Assembly (NCBI GenBank): GCA_012845835.1
Contig: JABAKD010000002.1
Location: 16,763,629-16,827,628, forward strand
Length of the DNA stretch: 64,000 nucleotides
Reading direction: 5' to 3'
Source: Undaria pinnatifida
Lineage: Eukaryota; Sar; Phaeophyceae; Laminariales; Alariaceae
The notes under the pieces were generated by a model. That model did no database searches and had not been told where the DNA came from. It saw only the letters and a list, made by a program, of their open reading frames with translations. Shown piece by piece: positions 54,340 to 64,000 of the stretch (positions are counted from its first letter, which is position 1; every line of letters begins with the position of its first letter). Both the position numbers and the translations under genes were made by a program.

Positions 54340-54645
54340 ACATGACACGAAGGGTTTTTGGGGCTACAGACAGCCCCGTCGTTCATTCAGAAAACGCTTC
54401 AGCCAAAACGTCGACGGCTACTTCCTCTATCGTCGTAGCATTCTTCTCCTCTCACTCAGCATTTCTTTGGGCTCGTATGCCATGTACCCCTCGGCGTTTA
54501 TTTTCCCTCCGTACGTACGCGTATAATACATATACATATCCACACGATACAAAAAGTCAATAAAGTCAAACAGAAAAACAAACGGTGTATCGCGCAGCTT
54601 TCAAAGATGAGTGTCGACCCTAAATTTATCGAACTCACAGCTGAC
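54340..54645 (-). mobile_element. MITE family 1 fragment followed by inverted family 2 repeat
   Basis: TTTTTGGGGCTACAGACAGCCCCGTCGTTCATTCAG to CTCTATCGTCGTAGCATTCT (54355-54442) is a decayed family 1 right half. CGCGCAGCTTTCAAAGATGAGTGTCGAC..ATCGAACTCACAGCTGACG (54590-54643) is family 2 inverted. Confidence 0.6.
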
Positions 54646-54679
54646 GCGTTTATTTAGAGAAATAAAAAAAAAAAAAACA

Positions 54680-55440
54680 CTGGCGGTGTGTGATGAGCGT
54701 ACCTTGATAGGCTCGTCGTCGGGCGCGGAGTAGCGCACGTCCTGCGGTTCTGCCGGCGGCGAATGCCCAGCCACCGCGACGCGCAGCTTTCTCTTCATGT
54801 TTCTTCTTCTCGACGCTCTCCCTTGATGAAAGGCGCACAGCGGGGAAGCGTCCCGATTCAATGACGATCTGTACGTGCGTTAAAGACGCGCGAGCTATTT
54901 CCTCTCTTGTATCAATGTCGTCCTCGTTTTTCTTCTCCTCCTTCCTTTTTTGTTCACCACAATAGTACAACTTTCGAGGGAACACGCCTTTCACGGCAAA
55001 GAGGTACGCAGGGCAGGTTCCCGGCTGGAACTATGCGCGCGTGTGTATCTGCTCTCTCTTCTTCTTGGGTCCTTGAATGTCTTCTCGTTCTTCACTAGCA
55101 CGTAGACCTCGCAGGAAGAGTCAATTTTGACAGAGCTGCAGGGGGCAGAGGGAGGAAAAAGACAGCACGCAGCGTGGGGGGGGGGGGCGTGAACGAGTTG
55201 CAGAGCTACGAGCGAAAGTACGTAAGCAGCACGATTTTTGCGCCATGATGGACAGATAAGTTTTTTTTTAGAACGCAATTTTTACCACGCAGCAAAGCAG
55301 TACTACTACGAATCGTGTAGCTGTGTTTAGGAGGCGCACACACGTCCTCAGCGCGGGCAACCCACGCGCGAAGGCCAACCAGCTTTGAAGCATAGTCTAA
55401 ATATATATCCTCGTGGTGTACGTCTGACTCTCCCCGCACT
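54680..55440 (-). other. Possible multi-exon gene of unknown type
   Basis: Three minus-strand segments look exon-like. 55439 to about 55350 reads ESDVHHEDIYLDYASKLVG. About 55136-55020, after a good acceptor CTGCCCCCTGCAG, reads SVKIDSSCEVYVLVKNEKTF. About 54930-54691 ends at a donor AAG|GTACGC. A consistent reading frame through all three was not established and no family was recognised. Confidence 0.2.
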
Positions 55441-55444
55441 TCGC

Positions 55445-57010
55445 AAGGTTACTACTGCGAGTCGTGCCCCGCGCTAGGAATCGCGTGGGTGACTCAACTC
55501 AACCTGTCTCCATTTCCGCAAACATCAAAACCCGAGAGGAGAAAAAAAAAACCTGCCATCACCCTCGTCATCACCCGATAATGCTATTAATACTACCCGT
55601 TCGGTCGAATCGCTCTAGACAAGCACGCCCGTTCCATCGAATCGACCGCCGGGTGGAGGGACCAGGTAGTAGGCCATGGACGACCTCCGCGCTCCCCCTT
55701 GGGGGCGGGGGCCGCCGGGCGTCGCTTCGTCCGCCGCGGAGCAAGCAAGCTGCCGGAACAATTCGGGATGCTTCTACATGTCTCCCTGAAAAATCCTCTA
55801 CACATAGTCTATTTCTGGTATGATACGGTAGGCTTTCATAGAACAACGGGCTGACAGGCCCGGCCCACCAGGCAAGTCACCGCAAGACCCAGAACATACC
55901 GTGTGTACCTTTGGCGGGGGGTCTCGCGGCCAGACCGCGACGGCTACGAGGGCGCGGCTTGCTTGCGTCCCCGCTGGCTAATCTCTGACAAGGGCAGCCT
56001 TTCTCGTCTAGACTGAGTGTGTGCCGGTTCATCGTGCGCCGCGATCGCGATCTACGTATGTAGTCTATGGAGGCATGGGAAATAACGCCAAAAATTGGAT
56101 TCCCTCCCGTTTGAATACCAGGCAGGTTTCACTTAGTGGAACTTTTGGTCCCACCCCCTAAACAGCTTGGGGGAGACACATAAGCCTTGAGATGGGGCAG
56201 CGTTAATGCCCCCCGGCCGTCTGATCATCTACTCCTTACCCGCGTTTACTTGCGCCACCTAGCTGTTGCTGCTGCTGTTGCTGCTGCTGCTGTTGTGGAG
56301 CTGTGCGTGGAAGCTCTTGCTTTCTGTGCTCTCGATTTGTTCCGTCAGTTTCCTGATTCTTTTTTTTGCGGAGGAATAGGTACCGTTTGGCGTTGGTACT
56401 TGTATCAAGTTGTTTTATTTTGGGTACGTAAACAAAACGCTTCCGGGTTGCAGGCTTTGTTCTTCAATCTGGATTTTGGATCGCGTATTCGCGCTGTAGG
56501 CTTGTGATACACCAGCATCACATGCATACATGTCATACAATAAGATACAATAGCCATGGTCATCATGGTAGAGCGTTGGGACAAGCCCCCACGGCGCCAA
56601 AGGCGGAATCTACAAGGCCTACCTCAATGCACGCCGTAGAACCCGGGCAAAATCAAGCGTGTAAAAATAGCACCACGGCACAATACAGAGCGACCACAGC
56701 CAAGAGATAAAAAACAACCAATCCCAGCAGATAGATCCCCAAGAGCATTTTTGTGTATGTTCTCCATGTCTCCTCTTTTTTTCTTTTATCCTTCCTGCAA
56801 TTTTTCTGACTTTTGCGGGGCTTTCGTGCACTTACTTGTTGTGTGTACCTGGTATGTGCTGTGCTTTTCGTATATATATCCTGTACGTTTGGCACTAAAC
56901 GCTTCTCGCCCAAACAATCTCTTCACAGTCTGTACTTTTTATACACAACAAGCGTACTCATCGTGCTGGTATATTTAATGATTGCGATGGACTGCTGCTG
57001 TCTCTTCGTG
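55445..57010. other. Non-coding stretch
   Basis: It contains a CTG-rich run at 56265-56295 and a TACCTGGTA motif at 56846. No exon recognised. Confidence 0.4.
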
Positions 57011-57016
57011 GTTTTG

Positions 57017-58520
57017 TGTGGTGGTACTCCGAGTGGGGGATGCGTGGTTGGTCGGTGTTGGGAAGCGTGCTCCTCATGGGTTCCGGTGCCCTTGTTTGGT
57101 CTCTCCTCATGGCTCGCTGGATAGACTCAAAAGCTTATACATTATTTCCTCTTCATTGGACTCTAACAGACAGACAACACAGGCCCTTGGCACACGGTAG
57201 TGCAGGGCAGAGCAAGTATAGCAGGTAGAGCTGGTAGAGCAGGTAGTGAGAGCACGGGGGTGGGGTGAAGCTCACAGAGTTCGCTTCACCCCAGCATTGC
57301 TACTGTGCTCTGTTCCGGACCTTTTCCTATGGAACGTACAAGGAACGTTCTCCTGGATGTCCTAATGTTCCCATGAGCGCTTAACGCGCTTACTTCTATC
57401 TATCTTGTCCAGAGGAGGAGCGTTCCATTTCCGAGAACGCTCTTGTGGTACAAACTAGCTATATTCTACGGGTTATCCGCTTCACTCAGAATATTCCGTT
57501 TAAGAGAACCTTCTTGTGGCCAATAGACCATAACTCTGCGGACTATCCTACCGAATCTATTGCCAGCTATACTGACACTCTATAACATTAGCCCACCCTG
57601 AATAGTCGTAGATGCAGATCACCTGCCCACTAAATGATGTCAACAAAACATCAAAAATTGGGAGGGGGATCGAAGATGCGGCTATTCGAAACAAACGAAA
57701 ATGAGGCTATAGATTCCCCCACACCTCGTAATAATGAGGCTTAAACGCCTCATTGTAAGATATACAACCCTATGATGGAGCTCACAACCGTGAGAGCTCG
57801 AGAAAGGGTATGTACCTACGGTATACCAGTAGCAATCGGCCTACGATAACACGAAGGGCGCGGCCACTGAGCACAAGGATGCGAAGGGGGCCAAAGAAGA
57901 AGGTATAGACGCGGAAACCAAGTCAGAACGTCCTGCCGACGACGCCAATTGTGGTGGTACTCCGAGTGGGGGATGCGTGGTTGGTCGGTGTTGGGAAGCG
58001 TGCTCCTCATGGGTTCCGGTGCCCTTGTTTGGTCTCTCCTCATGGCTCGCTGGATAGACTCAAAAGCTTATACATTATTTCCTCTTCATTGGACTCTAAC
58101 AGACAGACAACACAGGCCCTTGGCACACGGTAGTGCAGGGCAGAGCAAGTATAGCAGGTAGAGCTGGTAGAGCAGGTAGTGAGAGCACGGGGGTGGGGTG
58201 AAGCTCACAGAGTTCGCTTCACCCCAGCATTGCTACTGTGCTCTGTTCCGGACCTTTTCCTATGGAACGTACAAGGAACGTTCTCCTGGATGTCCTAATG
58301 TTCCCATGAGCGCTTAACGCGCTTACTTCTATCTATCTTGTCCAGAGGAGGAGCGTTCCATTTCCGAGAACGCTCTTGTGGTACAAACTAGCTATATTCT
58401 ACGGGTTATCCGCTTCACTCAGAATATTCCGTTTAAGAGAACCTTCTTGTGGCCAATAGACCATAACTCTGCGGACTATTATACCGAATCTATTGCCAGC
58501 TATACTGACACTCTATAACA
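57017..58520 (+). mobile_element. Miniature LTR (TRIM-like) element with intact 571-bp LTRs
   Basis: Two direct repeats, 57017-57587 and 57950-58520, begin TGTGGTGGTACTCC and end CTCTATAACA, that is, TG...CA. They differ only at CC/TA near 57549/58482. TTTG precedes the first (57013-57016) and follows the second (58521-58524) as a target duplication. The interior is only 362 bp, without coding potential, and ends CTGCCGACGACGCCAAT next to the right LTR. A primer-binding site is not obvious (interior starts TTAGCCCACCC). Mobilisation would need proteins from another element. LTR identity above 99% implies a recent insertion. Confidence 0.85.
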
Positions 58521-58902
58521 TTTGAGACCACACACAGAGAGAGAGCTTGATGTAAAAACATCTCTCGCTGTGGGACCTCTCGCTAGGATGAAGAATCCCC
58601 GCGGACATTTATTTGTTGAATGCGCTCGATACCATTGTAATTTAATATATACTTAGTACATCGCTTTTATACGACGAGTAGTTAGTAGTATATACAATAA
58701 TACATGACATATATATGCGGTGCGCACCTCTATTATTACTATTATAATAATTATTGTCTGTCGTAGCATGTTGTATGTGTCAATGGTGTGTGGTGTGATA
58801 TTTTATTTTAAAAAAAACAAGGACGTCAGCCAGCCGTGAGTTCGACGAATTTTGGGTCAAAATTATTACCAGGTATATTATATTACACCAGGACCTATTA
58901 TA

Positions 58903-59040
58903 ATTATGAAAATAAAAATACACTCCAGCTGTGAGATCGAAGATTTTGTCGAAACTCATCATCTTTGCAAGCTGTGTGTGATGCTCCAATCGCGCGTGTT
59001 ACGGTTGTTTGTGTGTCCTCATTATTACAAGGATATGGCA
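58903..59040 (+). repeat. Dispersed repeat family 2, copy
   Basis: Same order as at 17735-17860: AATACACTCCAGCTGTGAG, GATTTTGTCGAAACTCATC, GCAAGCTGTGTGTGATG, AATCGCGCGTGTTACGG, TGTGTGTCCTCATTA. A TACCAGGTA motif lies 30 bp upstream at 58867. Confidence 0.75.
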
Positions 59041-59159
59041 TTATTGGGTATAATATGCATTATATTATAATAATGTTTTTTCGCCGTGGGGGCAACATGT
59101 ATGTATGACCGGTCGCCCAGGCGGTGTATGTAGTGATTGACACTATACCGTTACTTATT

Positions 59160-59990
59160 GACGCGTGCCAAGATAGAGAAAGCACCTACTTATTTATTCG
59201 TTTTGACTCAAACGTTTTCTGAATGACGGACCGTTTTATTTAGCACCGCACTCCCGACATGGATGGGGACACAGCATTTTTATTTGGAGTTAGACTAGTA
59301 CTAGACTATATAATAGGCATATTCTAGGAGTTGGAAATAAATGGGTCAGCCCAATATCTCGTCGGAATTTTGAAAATTCTATTGTTTTTTTCATTTTTTT
59401 CGTTGTATCATAGTAGACTATACCTGGGCCATGGAATTTTCCATCGTCGGGCGCAGCGGCACTTCAATTTTTCTCCAAATCAGTGTTTGGGTGTACAACA
59501 TGTCGTTATTGTATAGAGCTCAAGGGAAATAATGCCGTGCAAAAAAATATTGCCCCTGTACCGCACGAACGTACGTAGCGTTCTCTTCGTTCGTCAATTA
59601 ATTGCTACCACACCTCTACGAAGTCAAGAGGGCTGGAGTACCCTACCCGGCGGGTTCCCCCAAGAGCACAGCAAAATGTACTACACAGCATAGATAGTAG
59701 TAGTTTTTTTTTTTCTCGTGCCCCGTTGAAAGGGCGAGTTTCTTTCAAACACTCGCGACGCTTCCTACGACGATAATAATAAAGGTACTTACAGCACTTT
59801 TCGGCAAAAATATGTTCAGAATGTGACGGGGCTCCTTAACTAACCCAAAATCGGCAGAATTTCGTCATTGTGGTTTTGCAATCTGACCATTTTTTACACC
59901 TATATTATTATAGGCCATGGGTTTGGTCATCACAAAGGCAACTTTCAGTGTACTCAAAACACACACATTTTCGGGTGAGGTATCATAATA
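59160..59990 (+). mobile_element. Two decayed MITE family 1 copies
   Basis: First copy from GACGCGTGCCAAGATAGAG (59160) with TTTTCTGAATGACGGACCG, GGGCCATGGAATTTTCCATC and TTCTCCAAATCAGTGTTTGG (to about 59500). Second from about 59750 with CTACGACGATAATAATAAAGG, GAATGTGACGGGGCTCCTTAA and TAGGCCATGGGTTTGGTC (to about 59990). Right ends are lost. Confidence 0.6.
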
Positions 59991-60250
59991 GAGCTCCTAA
60001 AAAAAGTCAAGTCAAGAACCTCGCAGGGAAAAAAGTGGGTGCTGTTACCGTTGCATGTGTGTGTCATTTTCGAGGGATATCGACGAGCAGCGAGAATGCT
60101 GAACCCTGTATCCGCACGATAAAAAATAAAGGCAAGAACAAGGGGGGAGAAGGGGAGACACTCAAGACCACGAGCGGCTTCTTGTTCAGAAGGCCGCTCA
60201 GCGCAACAAAAGGCCTCCCACAAGTCAGGCTTGCAAGTAAAATCGATTGG

Positions 60251-60515
60251 GACGCGTGCTGCGATATAGAGGTGCACCACGTTTCTTCTGAGGTTCCCTC
60301 CCTTTGGGAGTTCAAAACCTCTACAACAAAAAACTGATTTGGAGAAAAAAACAAAACTGCCATCATACCGGATGAAAAATCCCCATCTCTTAGGACACGA
60401 CGAAACTCAAACACAGGAAAAAAAAGCCGATTTCCGACGATTTGGGGTTAAGGGGGGTCGCGTCATTCATAAACCATTTCAGACGAAAAGTGCTGCCTCT
60501 GTCGTAGAAGGCGTC
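60251..60515 (-). mobile_element. MITE family 1, near-complete copy
   Basis: Ends GACGCGTGCTGCGATATAGAG and CTGTCGTAGAAGGCGTC. The interior is the complement of the 15090 copy (AAACTGATTTGGAGAAAAA, CCGGATGAAAAATCCCCAT, TTTGGGGTTAAGG). 265 bp; no target duplication seen. Confidence 0.75.
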
Positions 60516-60649
60516 TTTCTTAGGGGGGGAAATAAACGTGTCCCCAATAATAATTGTCGCCGGTTTGGTAACGTTTTTCATCAATCGTAATTTATCAACA
60601 TTGTCGGTGCGAGCTCCTCCTGGGGAGGCCGAGATAAAGAGAGGAGGCC

Positions 60650-60960
60650 GAAAAAGCATCGCCCTGCCGATGAGGCTGACACACGTCGGACAGATAATCG
60701 ATTATCTGTCTCCACTTGATGATCTAGATCTTTCAAGGAAGATCTGTATGATCTAGCTCATGACATGTTACCGGGTGGAAGCCGCACGATCTGCATCACC
60801 TAGCACGGTTTTCCTGGGTTGCATCCGTACTCTCTACCTGGTATAGTACATAGATCCTGCACAACATCTCACAACGGCATATGCAGGATCTACTGTAGAT
60901 GATCTACACGATCTACATGATCTACATGATCTATATCATCTAGATCGTGATCTGTCGGTG
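60650..60960 (+). repeat. GATCTA-rich degenerate repeat
   Basis: GATCTACATGATCTACATGATCTA and TAGATCGTGATCTGTC near 60900-60955, with GATCTAGATCTTTC..GAAGATCTG near 60720. Related wording occurs in protease intron 2 (23150-23350). A TACCTGGTA motif lies at 60835. Confidence 0.6.
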
Positions 60961-61017
60961 GCGTGTTAGCTATCCATTGGAAGGGGGATCGGCTCCATGG
61001 GTAGTCCACACATAAAG

Positions 61018-61275
61018 ATTCGATGTATCTCCCTCAAAGATCGGCAAAGCAACGGAACACAGCGTCAGCCTGCGCAGCATTTAACACGCCCCGTACACCG
61101 AACACCAAGCGCGAGAGCGGCCGACTACAGAAAGCAGCAGAGCAAACCCCTAAAAAAGGATCGGCAAAGCAATGGAGCACAGCGTCAGTCCGCAACGCCT
61201 AACACGCCCCCTACACCAAGCACGAGAGCGGCCGACTACAGAAAGCAGCAAAGCAAAGGCGCGCACTATGTATAG
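61018..61275 (+). repeat. 120-bp tandem duplication with an open 40-residue repeat
   Basis: GATCGGCAAAGCAA starts at 61039 and 61159. The frame (stop at 61275) repeats DRQSNG(T/A)QRQ and ARAADYRKQQSK. The frame is preserved because 120 is divisible by 3, although a 9-base length change in the second unit is also in frame. No family is recognised; it could be part of an unassigned exon or simply a minisatellite. Confidence 0.5.
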
Positions 61276-61397
61276 GCGGGAGCTTCGTAACCGCCCTCAT
61301 GAACCTGAAACCTGAAAAAAAAGCAGTAGCAAAGCTGAGAATCAACCAACCAATCGGTCGAGCCCGTAGCTCAAGCATCTATAAAGACCGAATACAA

Positions 61398-61718
61398 TCA
61401 GTATTCACTACCCCCCCACTGGTCCCCCGAGAAAGAGCCGCCCAATCCCGGAACATCCCTCGGAGGTGGAGGCTCGTTCGTCTTCTTCTTCGCTCCGCCG
61501 GCCGCAGCCCCTGCGGCCGCCCCCCCCCCCGTCAAGACATCCATCTCCTCTTGGTAAACCTTGGACCACAAGTTGGTGTACTCCACTTCGCACTCTCCGT
61601 CTTCTGTGAGTCGCCAGCAGTCTGCATCTTCAACGATCCCGAACCCTTCCGAGCACCGTTCCTCTAGGGAAACGTGTCCCCGTTCCACGCGCACCAAGAT
61701 AAAGGGCTCCGTCCTTTT
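61398..61718 (-). CDS. Unassigned terminal exon (C-terminal about 106 residues)
   Basis: A GC-rich frame on the minus strand runs from a possible acceptor TTGAAAAG (near 61719) to TGA at 61398-61400. It reads RTEPFILVRVERGHVSLEER, a mixed charged/hydrophobic region with CWRLTEDGECEVEYTNLWSK, a Gly/Ala run and a KKKTNEPPPPRD tail. The non-repetitive composition argues for real coding sequence. No family was recognised. Upstream exons would lie at higher coordinates, but 61741-64000 is filled with repeats and no partner was seen, so the gene may be truncated by insertions. Confidence 0.45.
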   Translation of the reverse strand, partial: KRTEPFILVRVERGHVSLEERCSEGFGIVEDADCWRLTEDGECEVEYTNLWSKVYQEEMDVLTGGGAAAGAAAGGAKKKTNEPPPPRDVPGLGGSFSGDQWGGSEY

Positions 61719-61740
61719 CAAGGAAAAACGCGCCGGGAAG

Positions 61741-61885
61741 GGGGGGGAGGGGGGGGGTTAGGGGATGGGGGGGGTGTACTCAGTTTGTGTATGACCGTAG
61801 TCGTATGGGCATAGACCATTGCATCCCTACTATGCCGGGACGGAGCACGTCGGGTTTTCAACAACCAGGCAGACATTGCTTGTGC
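61741..61885 (+). repeat. Dispersed repeat family 3, copy
   Basis: G runs and GTGTACTCAG, then CATAGACCATTGCATCCC, TATGCCGGGACGGAGCACGTCGGG and TTTTCAACAACCAGGC, as at 5980-6125. Confidence 0.75.
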
Positions 61886-62394
61886 CAAGTGCGAGGCGCC
61901 ATGGGGTGTTCGGCGAGTCGCATGAAGGCTGAACTGCATCCTCTCATGAACCGCTCGTAAGACCGACTCCGGCACCTTGTGCCTACTTTCTTGGTGATGG
62001 ACGACAGCGACCAATGAGTACTTTGTTTTCTGGTGTGGCCACTCCAGAGGCAGCAATGGGTATTGCTAAGTAACTGCCTCGTGGATGCCTTACCATATTC
62101 ACACTACGTGATGCGATCATTCCCCTTGTGCGGAGTTAGGGTTCTCTACCCCGCACAATATGATCCAACTCGATAACCACCATGGCGACCGCCAAAAAAA
62201 ACAAGAACGGTACCTTGGTTGTCTAGCTCACGCAGTGATTGGCATGTTTTACAGAGTCGTTGCCAACCAACGCCAACCCCAATATACATAAAATGTTTCA
62301 CAGCGTCGGTGCCAACCGAGGCCAACTATTATATATAGAGAGGGAGGGGGGGCGTAGGCGGGGAGGGGGGGGGGGCGCAGGGCGGGGGGGCGTA

Positions 62395-62670
62395 GGGGGG
62401 GAAGGGATATAGGGGGGGGGTGCAGTCATTACTATGCAGGGCCGAAGCCTTGAGACCATAGACCCTGGCTTCCCTACAGCGCTGGGACGGAGCCGTCGGG
62501 CTTTCACCAACAAGGCGGAGATTGCGGGGAGGGGGGGGGGGGGGCGTACTCATTTGCTGCTTGCCTCAGTCGTTTAATCAAACCATAGCCACGCATCTCT
62601 TTCGAGACGGAGCACCGTTCCTACTCCTATTAATAATAGAGACACCTCCAACATTTGGGCGCTCATTACG
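62395..62670 (+). repeat. Dispersed repeat family 3, two adjacent copies
   Basis: First: GCAGTCATTACTATGC, GAGACCATAGACCCTGGC, GCTGGGACGGAGC.GTCGGGCTTTCACC. Second, after a G14 run at 62527: GTACTCATTTGCTGCTTGCC, CATAGCCACGCATC, TTCGAGACGGAGCACCGTTCC, ACACCTCCAACATTTGG. The second type corresponds to the inverted copies at 40600 and 50600. Confidence 0.7.
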
Positions 62671-62856
62671 CTTCTTCCATATTTTGCATGAACTTGTTTC
62701 GCTCATCTAATCTCTTTCCTCTTTGGCTGCCTGCGGCCACCATCTGTCTCCCAGTAGAGCGATCATTTTATCCCTACTGTCTAATGTATCAAACTTCTCC
62801 ATGTCACATCCGTCGATTTTCCTCATTTCTTACTTTAACACATTCCGTTCCTCCTT

Positions 62857-63282
62857 CTAGATTTCGCATTCTCCCACCATGTAGTTTCTATCGTCTGCGT
62901 TGCCGCAAGGGAAGCCCTGTGTGCCATCTTCCTTCTCCACTCGACTACTGGTATACTTCTTTCTTCTTTGTGGCTGGTCCAGGTCCCCTACACGAAGCAG
63001 TTTAAGCATTTTCGCGTAGTCCATTGGGCCGTGCAAATACGTTTCCACTCCTATATCTTCTGTTAACTTCCCGTACATATCTAAATGCTCGTCCTCATCG
63101 CCTTCTTTCTTAGCGCTGGCATTTCCCTTACCTCTACCCTCTCTTACTGATGTCCCCCAAATTTCTTTGTGGGCAGTATCTCTTCTTGGTTTCCTCCTAG
63201 GCTTCTTCCTAAGTCCTTCCATACTTTTTCGACTACGCTGTCCCACCTTATTCCAGCTCGCCCTTTTGTAACTTTCTCCCAT
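62857..63282 (-). pseudogene. Non-LTR retrotransposon C-terminal fragment
   Basis: The minus frame reads WNKVGQRSRKSMEGLRKKPR, YGKLTEDIGVETYLHGPMDY, AKMLKLLRVGDLDQPQRRKK and PCGNADDRNYMVGECEI. The last part resembles the terminal CxC...H...C zinc-binding segment of LINE-type polyproteins (one histidine replaced by tyrosine here). The frame stops just after it. No reverse-transcriptase core is present and the fragment is unrelated in sequence to those at 6345 and 32930. Confidence 0.55.
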
Positions 63283-63479
63283 ACAGCCCCATCAGTTGTT
63301 GCTGGCAACCTCTTTTTTCAACATGTTCCTTGCTTTATATTGCCGTTTCAACTTTCACACGTCTCTATTTGCTTTACGTGGGTACATTCCCAGTTCTACT
63401 CTTAGTACTGTCTAACTCATCATATTTGAGCACCCTGGTACTTTTCGGCCGATGTCACCTGTACTGTTTCTAGCTGTTT

Positions 63480-63660
63480 TACGAACTTCGTGTTTCCGGG
63501 AAGGGGGGGGGTGGTTGAGAAAAAATGTGCCTATTAATAGAACTCCCACTTCGTAGGACAGAGGGGCTCACCCTTAGTGTGGAAAACCCGTCGGAGGGGA
63601 AGGGGGCGTGGGGGGGTGGGGGGGGAGGAGGGTTATCGAGAAGGGATACTATACTCCCAG
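63480..63660 (+). repeat. G-rich tracts
   Basis: GGGAAGGGGGGGGGTGG at 63497 and GGGGGAGGAGGG at 63618 are separated by unique sequence; no gene recognised in 63290-63880. Confidence 0.7.
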
Positions 63661-63884
63661 TATCGTCATGCTCAGAAGCGGGTGATCGGCCCACCGAGCT
63701 AGTCAGCGCTTACCAAGCATCTACACACAAAGAGGAACGATTTTTGTGCTTGTGTTGATGTTAAACGTCGGAAATCCTTGGCATATCCGTAGTGTTTCCT
63801 TGCGGATGCGTCATCCTGGGGCGTTTCCGCCCCCGGGTTTTGCCATCGGTCGGGGTGGGGTATACACAGGGGAAAAAAAAAGGT

Positions 63885-64000
63885 ATCCCCTCTCACGAAA
63901 AGAGGGGGGGGTACTCCTTGGATGCGTAGCCATAGTCTCAAGATGGTTGACCCTCGCATCCCCACAATGACGTTATGATACGGAGCATGTCGGGTTTTCA
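63885..64000 (+). repeat. Dispersed repeat family 3, copy cut by the right edge
   Basis: A G9 run and GTACTCC, then GCGTAGCCATAGTCTCAAG, GGTTGACCCTCGCATCCCC, ATGATACGGAGCATGTCGGG and TTTTCA at the last base. Confidence 0.7.

Noticed and set aside
54991-55278. Complete small gene
   Set aside because: It has a good acceptor and exon-like peptide but no consistent start or downstream splice; kept only as a possible exon.

Overview
The window reads as nuclear DNA of a eukaryote, most likely a stramenopile and probably a brown alga. Coding exons are short and GC-rich, with GT-AG introns of about 0.24 to 2.5 kb. Genes lie on alternating strands, and the space between exons is filled with simple repeats, tandem arrays, MITE-like elements and decayed retrotransposons. 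The species assignment is inference; no species-specific marker was identified.

Four genes can be supported. A GPI-transamidase subunit gene (PIG-U family, minus strand) runs off the left edge, with two exons in 1-2151. A PIG-H family gene (first step of GPI-anchor synthesis, plus strand) has two clear exons at 14267-14340 and 14577-14737, with a possible 5' exon at 8690-8923. A complete nine-exon papain-family cysteine protease gene (plus strand, 21490-29216, 413 codons) keeps its full catalytic set. A protein-kinase-like gene (minus strand, about 52777-45863) has a catalytic loop changed from HRD to HRG, so it is probably a pseudokinase. Two further coding segments are open but unassigned: 44016-44867 and a terminal exon at 61398-61718.

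Mobile DNA: a 1.94-kb nested-palindrome element with a 9-bp target duplication (4012-5948, Mutator/foldback-like); three unrelated broken non-LTR retrotransposon fragments (about 6345-7625, 32930-33770, 62857-63282); a miniature LTR element with near-identical 571-bp LTRs (57017-58520) and a second, weaker one (31903-32358); and a family of about 260-bp MITEs with GACGC... termini, one copy of which sits in a recognisable empty site (15090-15348). At least two other dispersed repeat families are present.

Tandem arrays are very dense, with units of 5, 10, 71, 93, 99, 120, about 110, about 160, about 178, 226, 283, 287 and about 300 bp. The observation most worth following is that in three unrelated genes (PIG-H, the protease and the kinase) the intron array is built from degenerate copies of the upstream exon's 3' end plus its 5' splice site. 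A 9-bp near-palindrome, TACCWGGTA, also recurs at least 18 times, against about 0.5 expected. No rRNA, intact tRNA, CRISPR array or bacterial-type operon was seen.
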